Source: Clostridium_AT stratigraminis (GTDB lineage Bacteria; Bacillota; Clostridia; Clostridiales; Clostridiaceae). From it: a stretch of DNA of 64,000 nucleotides. The notes beneath the pieces were generated by a model, which saw only the letters and a list, made by a program, of their open reading frames with translations, made no database searches and was not told the origin of the DNA. How positions within the stretch are numbered: the stretch's first letter is position 1; each line of letters opens with the position of its first letter. The stretch spans positions 20,111 to 84,110 of the forward strand of contig NZ_JBJHZZ010000013.1 in the NCBI RefSeq assembly GCF_045310675.1, in the 5' to 3' direction. The position numbers and the translations under genes are program-made. Positions 1-8,216 of this stretch are shown piece by piece.

Positions 1-553
1 TACCTTGGTAATAAAAACTAACAGGTTTACTTAAGGATAGTACCCAATTGTATTTTCCATCATATAAGTTTTCTACATGGGGAGCAGATAGAAAGGTAGT
101 ATTTGAACTTAATATTCCTTTATAAAACCATTCCTGTCCTGTTACCTTTACATTTTTCTTAAGCTTAGAAAAGGGAGTCCCCTCAACTAGCTCTCCCTTA
201 TTGGTAAATATGGCTATTGATACAATATCATCTCTTGTGTCAAAAATTACATCTAATTTTTCTTCAATCTTGCTATTAGGAAGCTCAGGCACATTATTTA
301 TGTTTCTTTCTATAAGATTAGTTATCCCAACCATACTTTTTTCATAATTATCTAAATTTAAGCTAACTTGCTCTATTACATGGGTTGTGCTTAATGCCAC
401 ATTTTGTTCTGCAGTTTTTGAAAACTTACCTGAAAGCAGTACCCCTATAAATATGACAGCCAAAGCAGCAATACATGCAAAAGAAAAAGTAATAATAAAT
501 CTAATACTTTTGAATTTTAGATATTCACTTATTTTTTTAGAAATCCTTTTCAT
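1..553 (-). CDS. Sensor histidine kinase, N-terminal part (YesM-like), cut by window edge
   Basis: Open frame from an ATG at 553 to the left edge without a stop, so only about 184 N-terminal residues are visible. An SD-like GGAGA precedes the ATG. After a basic start (MKRISKKISEYLKFKS) comes one membrane segment of about 20 hydrophobic residues, then an extracytoplasmic region with the dCache-like pattern TRDDIVSIAIFTNKGELVEG. The catalytic domains lie outside the window. It is about 80 nt downstream of a YesN-type response regulator on the same strand, the usual arrangement for a YesM/YesN pair that senses sugars or other solutes. The kinase assignment rests on this context and the sensor layout. 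Confidence 0.75.
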   Translation of the reverse strand, partial: MKRISKKISEYLKFKSIRFIITFSFACIAALAVIFIGVLLSGKFSKTAEQNVALSTTHVIEQVSLNLDNYEKSMVGITNLIERNINNVPELPNSKIEEKLDVIFDTRDDIVSIAIFTNKGELVEGTPFSKLKKNVKVTGQEWFYKGILSSNTTFLSAPHVENLYDGKYNWVLSLSKPVSFYYQG

Positions 554-633
554 AGAGTTCTCCATTTGATTTAGTATCTATAAATAATGCTTTGCTTTGC
601 TAAACTTTATTTGCATAGTTCTTAGTTTTAATT

Positions 634-2280
634 TTATTTGGAACTACTTCTATATTCAGAAGGGGATTGCCCAAATTTCTTTTTAAAGCTGTAGCTAAAA
701 TAATTAGGTTCAGAATATCCAACTTTTTCTGCAATTTCAAAGGATTTAAGATTGCTAGTTCTAAGCAGCTCTTTTGCTGCTTCCATTCTAACTTGAGTAA
801 CATAATTTATAAAGGTAGTTTTTGTTTCCTTCTTAAAGATAAAGCTAAAGTAAGTAGGACTTATATGAAGATGGTTACATACTCCATTAATATTTACTTC
901 ACCGCTTTTGTAGTTTTCCTTCACATATTCTTTTGCCCTATGTACTAGTTCCTTATAGGTATCAAGTCTATCCATAACTATATTACTCATTATTTTGCTG
1001 CATATATCTTTAAAAAAACTCTGTGCTTCCTCAACGCTTTTTAAACTATAAAGCTCTACCAATAAATTATGATTTATGCCAAATATATTATCAATATCTA
1101 TGTTTGAGTCTCTAGCTGCCTTTAAAATTGTAGTTAAGATTTCCATAATATATATTTGATAATCTTTGTAGGAAGCCTTAAAGGCTATTACATCCTCAAA
1201 AAGCTTATCTATGGTTTCAATCATATCCTCCCCAGTACCTACTTTCAGACAGTTGGCAAGAGTTCTCTCCTTATTTTCATCAAAAACAACCTTACTAACA
1301 CTACCAGGCTCAATATCTTCAATCCAAATAATTCTATTCCCACCCATGAAAATCTTATAATTAAGTGCAGCTAGTGCATTTTCATAAGAGTGGCTTATGT
1401 AAATAACATCATTGCAGATGCTGCCTACGCCTATTGTAACTGTAAATTTTAAAAATTTTTCTATAGCCAACCTTAATTCTTCTAGTGATTTCAATATGCT
1501 TCCAGAAACCTCATCCCTTCTCTCCTCCTTGAAAGCACTAATTATAACAACGTCTTCTCCATTTAAAAATGCAGTACCTGTATGATTTTTATCTGTAATT
1601 TCATCAACTATATTAAGAAGGGCAAACTTAAACAGCGCCTTATGCTCATAGAAATCAGAGGTAATATTATTTAATTCTTCGCTATTATTTTTATATTGCA
1701 TTACTTCATCAATACTAATTACAGAAACAATGTAGCTGCTTCCCCTTAAATTAATATCATAACTTCTTAAACCCTCTTCAATATCATCTTTATCCATTGT
1801 AGTGGTTATTAGAGAAGTAAGGAATTTGTCCTTAAGTACTGGTATGCTTTTTCTATAATACTCTCTTAGAGCTTCAACATTCTCTTTTTCTGCAATTTCA
1901 TCATCTAATTGCTTCTTCACCTTTGTTAGTATTTCAGAAAGCTCCACTGACCCAACGGGTCTTAAAATATACTCAGAAACATTTAATTTTATTGCCTTAT
2001 GAGCATATTCAAATTCGTCAAAGCCTGTCATTACTATAACCTTAGTAGTAGGATACTTTTCTTTTACACACTGGGTGAGCTGAAGGCCATCCATAAATGG
2101 CATTTTTATATCAGTTAGAAGGACATCAGGCATTGTTTTTTCAAATAGTTCTAAGGCTTCTTTGCCATTTTCTCCTTCGCCAACTATTTCAAAACCAAGC
2201 ATATACCAATCAACCTTATTTATTATACCTTTTCTAACCTCAATTTCGTCATCAACGATTAGTAACTTGTATTTTCTCAT
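634..2280 (-). CDS. YesN-type response regulator, REC plus AraC-type DNA-binding domain
   Basis: 548 residues. The N-terminal receiver domain has the acidic pair in LLIVDDE, the phosphoacceptor Asp in LLTDIKMPFMDG (about residue 55) and the later Thr/Lys positions (VMTGFDE, ILRPV). A long central region (about 130-430) matches the linker of YesN-like proteins. The C-terminal 100 residues form an AraC/XylS double helix-turn-helix (VNINGVCNHLHISPTYFSFIF and the second helix pair ending in QSPSEYR). It probably receives phosphate from the kinase encoded just downstream and controls an uptake system. No target operon is obvious nearby, although the amino-acid ABC transporter lies upstream on the same strand. 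Effector unknown. Confidence 0.9.
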   Translation of the reverse strand: MRKYKLLIVDDEIEVRKGIINKVDWYMLGFEIVGEGENGKEALELFEKTMPDVLLTDIKMPFMDGLQLTQCVKEKYPTTKVIVMTGFDEFEYAHKAIKLNVSEYILRPVGSVELSEILTKVKKQLDDEIAEKENVEALREYYRKSIPVLKDKFLTSLITTTMDKDDIEEGLRSYDINLRGSSYIVSVISIDEVMQYKNNSEELNNITSDFYEHKALFKFALLNIVDEITDKNHTGTAFLNGEDVVIISAFKEERRDEVSGSILKSLEELRLAIEKFLKFTVTIGVGSICNDVIYISHSYENALAALNYKIFMGGNRIIWIEDIEPGSVSKVVFDENKERTLANCLKVGTGEDMIETIDKLFEDVIAFKASYKDYQIYIMEILTTILKAARDSNIDIDNIFGINHNLLVELYSLKSVEEAQSFFKDICSKIMSNIVMDRLDTYKELVHRAKEYVKENYKSGEVNINGVCNHLHISPTYFSFIFKKETKTTFINYVTQVRMEAAKELLRTSNLKSFEIAEKVGYSEPNYFSYSFKKKFGQSPSEYRSSSK

Positions 2281-2420
2281 AATTCACCCCATAGGAATCA
2301 CAATCTACTTTTACTTGTTATTTATATATTAAAACAAATATACAATATCTTCAAGCACATAACTTTATACCCTTTATTATATCTTAAATCTGTAATTAGG
2401 GTTAAATAAAACTAAATCTC

Positions 2421-2452
2421 TAAAATAAAAAAGACTGCAAAATGCAGCCTTA
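2421..2452 (-). terminator. Rho-independent terminator of the amino-acid ABC operon
   Basis: AAGACTGCA and TGCAGCCTT form a short GC-containing stem. On the minus strand it is followed by a run of T (TTTTTTATTTTA). It lies about 90 nt past the stop of the ATP-binding protein gene. Confidence 0.7.
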
Positions 2453-2541
2453 CTTCAAAAATCATTTAAATTTTTTATAATATTTCATTATTCTAATTCT
2501 AAATTAAAAACAAATATTTTTTATTGCTATTATTAAAATAC

Positions 2542-3264
2542 TTAAAGAACCTTGCTTAAAAAATCATGAGTTCGAGTCTGTTTTGGAGAATTAAAAATCT
2601 CCTCCGGAGTACCTTCCTCTATTATTACTCCTTCATCCATAAATATAACCCTATCTGCAACTTCCTTTGCAAAACCCATCTCATGAGTAACTACCACCAT
2701 GGTCATTCCCTCATTGGCAAGTTCCTTCATAACCTGCAGAACCTCACCTACCATTTCAGGATCAAGAGCAGAAGTAGGCTCGTCAAATAACATTACATCA
2801 GGAGACATTGCAAGTGCCCTTGCTATTGCTATCCTTTGTTTTTGCCCACCAGAAAGCTGAGACGGAAAGCTTTTTGCCTTATCTTCTAAGCCAATTCTCT
2901 TTAAAAGCTTGTATGCAATTTCTTCAGACTCTGTCTTGCTTGTTTTTTTTACCTTTATTGGTGCCAATGTTATATTATTTAAAATCGTCATATTAGGAAA
3001 AAGATTAAACTGCTGAAATACCATTCCAATCTTTTCTCTAAGCTTATTTATATCTGATGCCTTATCCATAACAGAAGTACCTTCAAAGAATATTTTACCT
3101 CCTGTGGCCTCTTCCAATAAGTTTAGGCAGCGTAAGAAAGTACTTTTACCAGATCCGCTTGGACCTATTACAACAACAACTTCGCCTTTATTAATTTCTA
3201 TATCAATACCTTTAAGTACATGGAGCTTATCAAATTTTTTATTTAAATTTTCAACCTTAATCAC
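2542..3264 (-). CDS. Polar amino-acid ABC transporter ATP-binding protein (GlnQ type)
   Basis: 240 residues, the usual length for GlnQ/HisP-type ATPases. Visible motifs are Walker A GPSGSGKST (about residue 34), the Q-loop in GMVFQQFNLFPNMT, signature LSGGQKQRIAIARAL, Walker B VMLFDEPTSALDPE and the switch His in VVVTHEMGF. It drives uptake of a polar amino acid together with the permease and binding protein encoded upstream. Its start overlaps the end of the permease gene by 8 nt, which suggests translational coupling. Substrate (Gln, Cys, Arg or another polar amino acid) cannot be decided from sequence. Confidence 0.95.
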   Translation of the reverse strand: MIKVENLNKKFDKLHVLKGIDIEINKGEVVVVIGPSGSGKSTFLRCLNLLEEATGGKIFFEGTSVMDKASDINKLREKIGMVFQQFNLFPNMTILNNITLAPIKVKKTSKTESEEIAYKLLKRIGLEDKAKSFPSQLSGGQKQRIAIARALAMSPDVMLFDEPTSALDPEMVGEVLQVMKELANEGMTMVVVTHEMGFAKEVADRVIFMDEGVIIEEGTPEEIFNSPKQTRTHDFLSKVL

Positions 3265-3910
3265 TAGTTTTAAGCCTCCTTTCAGCTATGCCCATAAGCT
3301 TTGAAAGAGTATAAGTCAATACAAAATACATGATTGCTGCAATTATCAGTGGCTCAAAAGCTCTAAAGGTATTTCCTCGAACGGTATCTGCATTATACAT
3401 AAGTTCATGTATACCGATAACTGAAACTATAGAAGATTCTTTTATTACAGTAATAAACTCATTTCCTAAGGCAGGAAGAATATTTTTTATAGCCTGAGGT
3501 ACAATTATATATCTCATAGCTGTTCCATATTTCATTCCTAATGATCTTGCAGCTTCAAGCTGCCCCTTATCCACGGCTTGAATTCCCGCACGAATTATTT
3601 CTGCCACATAAGCTCCACTATTAATAGATAGTGCCAGTATTCCAGCAGCCATATCAGGAAGATTTATGCCAAGGAGGCTTGGAAGCGCATAATAAATTAT
3701 ATATACCTGAACAAGTACAGGAGTGCCTCTAATAAATTCTACATAAGCTGCTCCTATAAAATTTAATAACTTATTGTTTGATATCCTCATTAATGCCAGA
3801 ATAACTCCAAGAATTACACCAAAAATCACAGTAAAAATTGCTAGAACAATTGTATACCTAACTCCATTTAAAAAAAACATATAGTATTTAGGTAAAAAAG
3901 AAAAATCCAA
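3257..3910 (-). CDS. Polar amino-acid ABC transporter permease (HisM/GlnP type)
   Basis: 217 residues with several hydrophobic segments and the conserved cytoplasmic EAA loop (QLEAARSLGMKYGTAMRYIIVPQAI, about residues 137-159) that contacts the ATPase. The N-terminal FFLNGVRYTIVLAIFTVIFG is typical of the His/Glu/Gln/Arg/opine permease family, which has one 3-5 TM domain per subunit, probably used as a homodimer. Second gene of the three-gene operon binding protein, permease, ATPase. Confidence 0.95.
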   Translation of the reverse strand: MDFSFLPKYYMFFLNGVRYTIVLAIFTVIFGVILGVILALMRISNNKLLNFIGAAYVEFIRGTPVLVQVYIIYYALPSLLGINLPDMAAGILALSINSGAYVAEIIRAGIQAVDKGQLEAARSLGMKYGTAMRYIIVPQAIKNILPALGNEFITVIKESSIVSVIGIHELMYNADTVRGNTFRAFEPLIIAAIMYFVLTYTLSKLMGIAERRLKTSD

Positions 3911-3940
3911 TGCTTCTACCTCCTAAGCTGCATAAAATAT

Positions 3941-4768
3941 TTATTCCACTAAATTATTGGCATCAATAACCATCTTATCAATAGCCTTGCTGTTTGTAAG
4001 CTTATCTAAAGTTTTGTTTATAGCATCAACTAAATCCGTTTCTCCTTTTTTAACTGCCACAGCAGAACCAGCATCTTCTGTTTTTAACTCAATATCAGAA
4101 ATAGAAAAGTCTTTATTGGCATTTACATAAGCTTTAGCAACTGGGCTTTCAATTATAGCTGCATCTATTTTCTTTGTTTTTAAAGCAAGTGCTATATCTG
4201 TAATCTTACCTAGTGCTTTTGCCTGGGCCTTTGGAAGTTGGTTCTTTGCTATATCTTCTTGGATTGATCCCTTTTGAACACCAAGACCTTTTCCATTTAA
4301 ATCATCAATTGTCTTTATTTTATCTTTGTCTTCTGTCCTAACTACTAAGGTTTGAGCTGCCTTATAGTATATGTTTGAGAAATCTACACTTTGCTTTCTT
4401 TCTTCTGTAGGTGTCATTCCAGCTAAAACCATATCAACATTTCCCGACTCCAACGCGTTTAGTAATCCTTTGAAATCCATATCTTTAATCACAAGTTTTA
4501 CTCCTAAGTCCTTGGCGATTTCCTTTGCGATTTCAATATCAAAGCCTACGATTTCATCATTACCTGAAACTGATTTATGGAATTCATAAGGAGGGTAATC
4601 AGCACTTGTGCCTACAACTAATTGTCCTGCTTTCTTAATTTTATCCACCTTTGTGGTTGTAGCTGCATTGCTTGACGCACTAGCATCTTTTTTACCGCAA
4701 GCAGTAAAACCCAGCGCCATAATTGCAATAGTAGATACTGCTATAATTTGTTTAAGTTTGTTATTCAT
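3941..4768 (-). CDS. Amino-acid ABC transporter substrate-binding lipoprotein (family 3)
   Basis: Start placed at 4768 because AGAGGGGG lies just upstream. An upstream in-frame ATG at 4801 lacks this support. The protein has a lipoprotein signal peptide: a Lys-rich start, a hydrophobic core, then GFTACGKK with the lipobox Cys at about residue 23. The mature part is a bacterial extracellular solute-binding family 3 domain (VGTSADYPPYEFH, GFDIEIAKEIAKDLGV, NVDMVLAGMTPTEERKQSVDFS). It delivers a polar amino acid to the permease encoded 30 nt downstream. About 275 residues, normal length. The ligand is unknown. Confidence 0.95.
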   Translation of the reverse strand: MNNKLKQIIAVSTIAIMALGFTACGKKDASASSNAATTTKVDKIKKAGQLVVGTSADYPPYEFHKSVSGNDEIVGFDIEIAKEIAKDLGVKLVIKDMDFKGLLNALESGNVDMVLAGMTPTEERKQSVDFSNIYYKAAQTLVVRTEDKDKIKTIDDLNGKGLGVQKGSIQEDIAKNQLPKAQAKALGKITDIALALKTKKIDAAIIESPVAKAYVNANKDFSISDIELKTEDAGSAVAVKKGETDLVDAINKTLDKLTNSKAIDKMVIDANNLVE

Positions 4769-5188
4769 ATTATTTCCCCCTCTAATTCTGTATGTAAACA
4801 TAATTAATATTTACATTCTCATATTTTTACTAAAAAATTAACTGTTAATTATTAAGTATATGCATTATTATACTATCTTATTTATAATTATGCAACAATT
4901 AATATTCATATTTATACATAAAATTTTTATGTTCCAGCTACATTCTCCCGCAAGAATTCTTGGATTAAATCCAATAATTGCTAATATTTTATTGAAAACG
5001 TTATCGTATTTTTATACATATGTATTTTAAAGAAACAGTATAATTATTCATATTATCTTCTTAAAAGCAACTCCGATAATTAATAAAAATGTAATATCTT
5101 ATTATATCTTAATAATTATTTTCTCTTACCTGCGTAAAAATAATAGATTTGGTAAAAATACTTATAAGCATCTGTTTAATTATTTATT
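4769..5188. other. Long AT-rich intergenic region between divergent genes
   Basis: About 420 nt with no ORF. It must contain the promoter of the ABC operon (minus) and probably that of the 5275 gene (plus). A small perfect dyad TTGGATT-A-AATCCAA lies near 4961-4980, next to CAAGAATTCTTG, and could be an operator. Nothing else is recognisable. Confidence 0.4.
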
Positions 5189-5258
5189 CTAAATGGGCTT
5201 TAACGAGTAGTTTTATGAGCGGGAGCGAGTAGCCTTTAACTACTCAGTCGTGACCACA
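5189..5258 (+). promoter_or_regulatory. Leader element, copy A (shared with the purA leader)
   Basis: About 70 nt ending just before the SD AAGGAGG of the 5275 gene. It contains two CGAGTAG copies around GAGCGGGAGC, followed by AACTACTCAG. Either GAGTAG copy can pair with the CTACTC, so two alternative hairpins are possible. A copy with roughly 80 percent identity lies in the same position and orientation before purA (32292-32361, minus strand). Being shared by two unrelated genes, transcript-sense and directly upstream of the SD, it suggests a cis-acting RNA element or a mobile small repeat. I do not recognise the family. Confidence 0.6.
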
Positions 5259-5274
5259 AAAAGGAGGATTTCAA

Positions 5275-5589
5275 ATGCGAAATTTTTTAATTTCTGCTGG
5301 TGCAGATATTGTATTGATATTAGTTTCTTACTTTATTTTTAAAAGCATTATTAGTGGGCCAACAAGGCATAGATTATACGAAAAGTTTCTAAGCTCATTT
5401 GCTAAGTTTGTAATATTGATCTTCCTTGCCTCTATAATAATTACAGGAGCTACAGCACTTATTTTATATAAAACCAGATATATTCAGTATATAAATATTG
5501 CAGCTCCGGCCCTTGTATCTATATTAGTAGGCTTTATTATTTCTACTGTTCCTACTAGAGGAATTGGAGATAAAGATAAAGAAAAATAG
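5275..5589 (+). CDS. Small hypothetical membrane protein
   Basis: 104 residues, preceded by a strong SD (AAGGAGG, 8-9 nt before ATG). Three hydrophobic segments are visible: at the N-terminus (LISAGADIVLILVSYFIF), in the middle (FVILIFLASIIITGATALIL) and near the C-terminus (IAAPALVSILVGFIIS). A basic stretch (GPTRHRLYEKF) lies between the first two, and the tail is charged. No family recognised. Its transcript carries the leader element also found before purA, which may link its expression to nucleotide or growth status, but that is inference. Confidence 0.8.
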   Translation: MRNFLISAGADIVLILVSYFIFKSIISGPTRHRLYEKFLSSFAKFVILIFLASIIITGATALILYKTRYIQYINIAAPALVSILVGFIISTVPTRGIGDKDKEK

Positions 5590-5610
5590 ATTTTTAAATA
5601 AGACAAAGTT

Positions 5611-5645
5611 GAGTCATGGGGGCACTTCTCCTGGCTCATTTTTAT
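5611..5645 (+). terminator. Terminator of the small membrane-protein gene
   Basis: GAGTCA-T-GGGG pairs with CTCC-TGGCTC (with G-T pairs), followed by ATTTTTATG. It lies about 20 nt after the stop codon. Confidence 0.65.
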
Positions 5646-5782
5646 GTCATTAACAAAAGTGTTTGGTAGCAGTCATCATTTGAATTAGTTTAAGAATTTT
5701 AAGTTTCAATAGGAAAATCTAGTATAAAGTTGGCTATAATTCTTGAATTTTTAAAAATATTTTTATATAATTATTATTGTAT

Positions 5783-5858
5783 CGGGGTGTAGCGCAGATG
5801 GTAGCGCGCGTGCTTCGGGAGCATGAGGCCGCAGGTTCAAATCCTGTCACTCCGACCA
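5783..5858 (+). tRNA. tRNA-Pro (anticodon CGG)
   Basis: A complete cloverleaf of 76 nt including an encoded CCA end. The acceptor stem CGGGGTG pairs with CACTCCG. The D-arm is TAGCGCAGATGGTAGCGC. The anticodon stem CGTGC/GCATG encloses the loop TTCGGGA, which gives anticodon CGG, and the T-arm carries GGTTCAAATCC. It is a single isolated tRNA gene with a terminator about 25 nt downstream. CGG reads the rare Pro codon CCG, which fits an AT-rich genome where most Pro codons are read by a separate TGG tRNA. Confidence 0.97.
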
Positions 5859-5883
5859 AAACTCAATAAGTATTCTTCTAGTA

Positions 5884-5914
5884 ATAAAGTCCAATAATAC
5901 TGGACTTTTGTTAT
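5884..5914 (+). terminator. Terminator after tRNA-Pro
   Basis: AAGTCCA pairs with TGGACTT across a short loop, followed by TTGTTATTT. It is the natural end of the tRNA transcript. Confidence 0.7.
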
Positions 5915-5929
5915 TTCTAAGATAAAAAT

Positions 5930-5970
5930 AGGTGCATTAAAATAGGATAACTCCTATTTCAATGCACCTT
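5930..5970. terminator. Strong stem-loop between converging transcripts
   Basis: AGGTGCATT-A-AAATAGGA pairs with TCCTATTT-C-AATGCACCT around a TAAC loop, giving a long stem with one internal offset. It sits between the tRNA (plus) and the small genes on the minus strand and could act on either. Confidence 0.6.
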
Positions 5971-6044
5971 ACATAATCTTACACGTACATCCTATAACTT
6001 GACTTTGAATGCAAAATTAACTACATTTTTATATAATTCTAAGC

Positions 6045-6188
6045 TTAACGCAGCTGTTTTATGGCCATATATGCTATTCCTGCTCCTGCTAGTACTCCAA
6101 GAGCTCCAACACCCGCTTTAATATTTTGAGCCTTTCTTCTTTTTTTAGGCATTATGCTTGATGTAATAGAACTTATATCAATATTCAT
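6045..6188 (-). CDS. Hypothetical microprotein, 47 aa, single membrane segment
   Basis: ATG at 6188 preceded by GGAGGT with good spacing, ending in TAA. The protein starts MNIDISSITSSIMPKKRRKA, a polar then strongly basic stretch (PKKRRKAQNIK). A Gly/Ala-rich hydrophobic helix follows (AGVGALGVLAGAGIAYMAI), then a short basic tail. The same type of Gly/Ala-rich anchor occurs at the start of the next gene upstream (6280-6726), so the two may belong together. No family recognised. Its small size and clean SD make it a likely real gene that length filters drop. Confidence 0.65.
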   Translation of the reverse strand: MNIDISSITSSIMPKKRRKAQNIKAGVGALGVLAGAGIAYMAIKQLR

Positions 6189-6279
6189 AAAATCTACCTC
6201 CATTAATTATAATCATATATCTATTAAATATTTTCATATATATGTTTCCCCTTAAAGCTATAACTATTCCGCAGCAAAC

Positions 6280-6726
6280 TTAACACAACATTCCATTCCA
6301 ATTATTTGTATCTTCTATTATCTTTTCTTTAGCTTTTTCTGCAACAGTATTGCTTATTTTCCTATTAAGCGCAAGCTCATCTACATCTCTAGTCCTATCT
6401 TGATTTACAAACATCCTCAATTGTTCCTTACTAAAACCCTTATCTATAGCTACATCATACGCTGTTTTATTTAGAACCCTAGCTTCATCAAGTTCAGACT
6501 TTGTGGCTCCAATTTTATTTAATAATACATCATTTGCGCTTTTTACAATTTTAATATCTTCCTTTTCTGCTTCAACTTGGGGACTACTAGCTTCATTTTC
6601 TGATTCATAATTATTTTCTCTAATATTATTTTTCTTGGAATTTTTTAATATTGGATAAATAACTGCTCCAATTCCTGCAGCTGCAATGATACTTCCAATT
6701 GCTATATTTCTATTTATGTTTTTCAT
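6280..6726 (-). CDS. Hypothetical membrane-anchored protein
   Basis: 148 residues. A short basic start is followed by one membrane segment (IAIGSIIAAAGIGAVIYPIL). Next comes an acidic, low-complexity linker (about 35-60) and a predicted helical domain (SANDVLLNKIGATKSELDEARVLN and onward) with many charged residues. It ends in NNWNGMLC with a terminal Cys. ATG at 6726 follows GAGGAGGA. Orientation is probably N-terminus in the membrane with the helical part cytoplasmic, but this is uncertain. No family recognised. Confidence 0.75.
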   Translation of the reverse strand: MKNINRNIAIGSIIAAAGIGAVIYPILKNSKKNNIRENNYESENEASSPQVEAEKEDIKIVKSANDVLLNKIGATKSELDEARVLNKTAYDVAIDKGFSKEQLRMFVNQDRTRDVDELALNRKISNTVAEKAKEKIIEDTNNWNGMLC

Positions 6727-6783
6727 GATAAATCCTCCTCTCTATTATCTAATTTGCCCAATTTTATATCCTAAATACATAGA

Positions 6784-6810
6784 AACAGCTGGAGTAAATA
6801 TCCAGCTGTT
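6784..6810 (-). terminator. Terminator of the 41-aa gene
   Basis: AACAGCTGGA pairs perfectly with TCCAGCTGTT around a 7-nt loop, giving a 10-bp stem. It lies 10 nt past the stop of the gene at 6820-6945, with TTTC following on the minus strand. Confidence 0.65.
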
Positions 6811-6819
6811 ATAATTTCA

Positions 6820-6945
6820 TTATTTCTTTTTATAGTTTTTTATAAAAAAGTCACTTTCTTTCATGGATGTTACTATTGATTTATAGCAGGCTATTAAAAC
6901 AATAACCGTAACCGTCATAATGGCCATTGCTACTGCGATTATCAT
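6820..6945 (-). CDS. Hypothetical microprotein, 41 aa, single membrane segment
   Basis: ATG at 6945 is preceded by GGAGGA with about 6 nt spacing, and TAA ends the frame at 6820, directly before a strong terminator. The protein is almost entirely one transmembrane helix (MIIAVAMAIMTVTVIVLIAC) followed by a short polar and basic tail ending NYKKK. No family recognised. Support is the SD, the terminator and the clean TM design. Confidence 0.65.
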   Translation of the reverse strand: MIIAVAMAIMTVTVIVLIACYKSIVTSMKESDFFIKNYKKK

Positions 6946-7003
6946 AAACCTTCCTCCATAACTATATACTATAGTATAATTTATGAAGTTAAGCATTGAA
7001 AGG

Positions 7004-7780
7004 TTATAATTTTTCTCCTCCCCAATTTTTAAGCATTTCTCTTACTGACCTTGTCATTTCTTTAGAAAACTCAGTACCAGTTTTCCTAGCATACATAAAT
7101 TGACCATAATTTACAGCCTGGGCTTTATTTTCTGGCGATAGCCTTTTTTCCCTTTCAATAAACATGTCTTTGAAGTCATCATTATTTAATCTTTTATAAT
7201 TTTCTTTGAAAACTATATATTCCTTATCAAATCTAGGGCTAATAATCTTTTTCTGTTCCTCAGGGTAATAACCTAAACATAACATTGCAGCAGGAAAAAC
7301 CCATTTTGGAAGATTTAATAGGTCTTTATGTATTTCATAATTTTCAATAATGTCACCTATATAACAGGACCCTATATTAAGAGCTTCTGCAGCCACCACA
7401 GCATTTTGTGCAGCAATTACAGCATCAGCTAAAGCAAGCATTAAGTCACCTTCATCAGGAGCGTTATAATCCATGTTCTTTAAGGAACAATATTCTTTAA
7501 CACTGCAATAATTGTAATAATCAAACCATCTTTGCATATCAGCTAAAAATATCAGTACAATTGGAGCATTAGCAATAAAGGGTTGGTTGTCACAGCTTTT
7601 ACTAAGAATATTCTTTTTTTCCTGATCTTCTATTACAATTATAGAATATAACATCATATTGCCTGCAGTAGGAGCTCTCATGGCACTATTAAGAATAATA
7701 TCCAAATGTTCTTTTTTAATAGGTGTATTCTTATATTTTCTAAGTGACATTCGATTTTTTAATAATTCTATTGTTTCCAT
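7004..7780 (-). CDS. Nitroreductase family FMN oxidoreductase
   Basis: 258 residues. The N-terminal MSLRKYKNTPIKKEHLDIIL followed by RAPTAGNMM is the FMN-phosphate binding pattern of the nitroreductase superfamily, and MLCLGYYPEE in the second half is the conserved FMN-contact region. Members reduce nitro compounds, quinones or flavins with NAD(P)H in the cytoplasm. A C-terminal extension of about 60 residues (KDMFIEREKRL to the end) is longer than in minimal family members. It stands alone, and its substrate is unknown. Confidence 0.9.
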   Translation of the reverse strand: METIELLKNRMSLRKYKNTPIKKEHLDIILNSAMRAPTAGNMMLYSIIVIEDQEKKNILSKSCDNQPFIANAPIVLIFLADMQRWFDYYNYCSVKEYCSLKNMDYNAPDEGDLMLALADAVIAAQNAVVAAEALNIGSCYIGDIIENYEIHKDLLNLPKWVFPAAMLCLGYYPEEQKKIISPRFDKEYIVFKENYKRLNNDDFKDMFIEREKRLSPENKAQAVNYGQFMYARKTGTEFSKEMTRSVREMLKNWGGEKL

Positions 7781-7874
7781 AAAAATCCCCCCAGTTTTAA
7801 TCCTTATAAATAATTCTACAGTAATTGGAAAATTCCTCTATTAAAGAGGAATAAATACTCAAAATAATTTTTAT

Positions 7875-8057
7875 TTATTCATCCGGCTTCTTAGGATTTT
7901 CTGAAGCAATTTCTTTACTAGCTTCTGCGAGCATATTAGGATAAAAATCTATTTCCATCTTTTCTATAAAGCTGTCTGCTCTACCTGAAGCCTTGCAAAG
8001 AGAAGCTGTAAAAAAACCAATAGTTCCTCCAATCATAATCCATAAAACAGCTGACAT
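7875..8057 (-). CDS. DUF3789-like small membrane protein
   Basis: Start moved to ATG 8057, which has GGAGTGAT just upstream, giving 60 residues. The pattern MSAVLWIMIGGTIGFFTASLCKASGRAD is what I know from DUF3789 proteins: one N-terminal membrane helix followed by a conserved C-x-A-S-G-R-A-D stretch. The polar tail ends in KKPDE. Function unknown. An upstream in-frame ATG (8126) would add a lysine-rich extension without SD support. Confidence 0.75.
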   Translation of the reverse strand: MSAVLWIMIGGTIGFFTASLCKASGRADSFIEKMEIDFYPNMLAEASKEIASENPKKPDE

Positions 8058-8216
8058 AATTATCACTCCGAATTCATTTTTTATTTTAGTTTTTGCATTT
8101 TCTTTATAATTATGTATTATTTTCATATTAATTTTCTGTTAATTGTAAGGCCTAAGTGAAAACGTTATGATATAATATATGTACAAATATAATATTATCT
8201 TAAAGGAGCTGGAAAT

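Noticed and set aside
4960..4985. Small palindromes upstream of the amino-acid ABC operon as a T-box or riboswitch
   Set aside because: No T-box sequence, specifier loop or terminator/antiterminator pair, and the distance to the gene start is nearly 200 nt. At most an operator.
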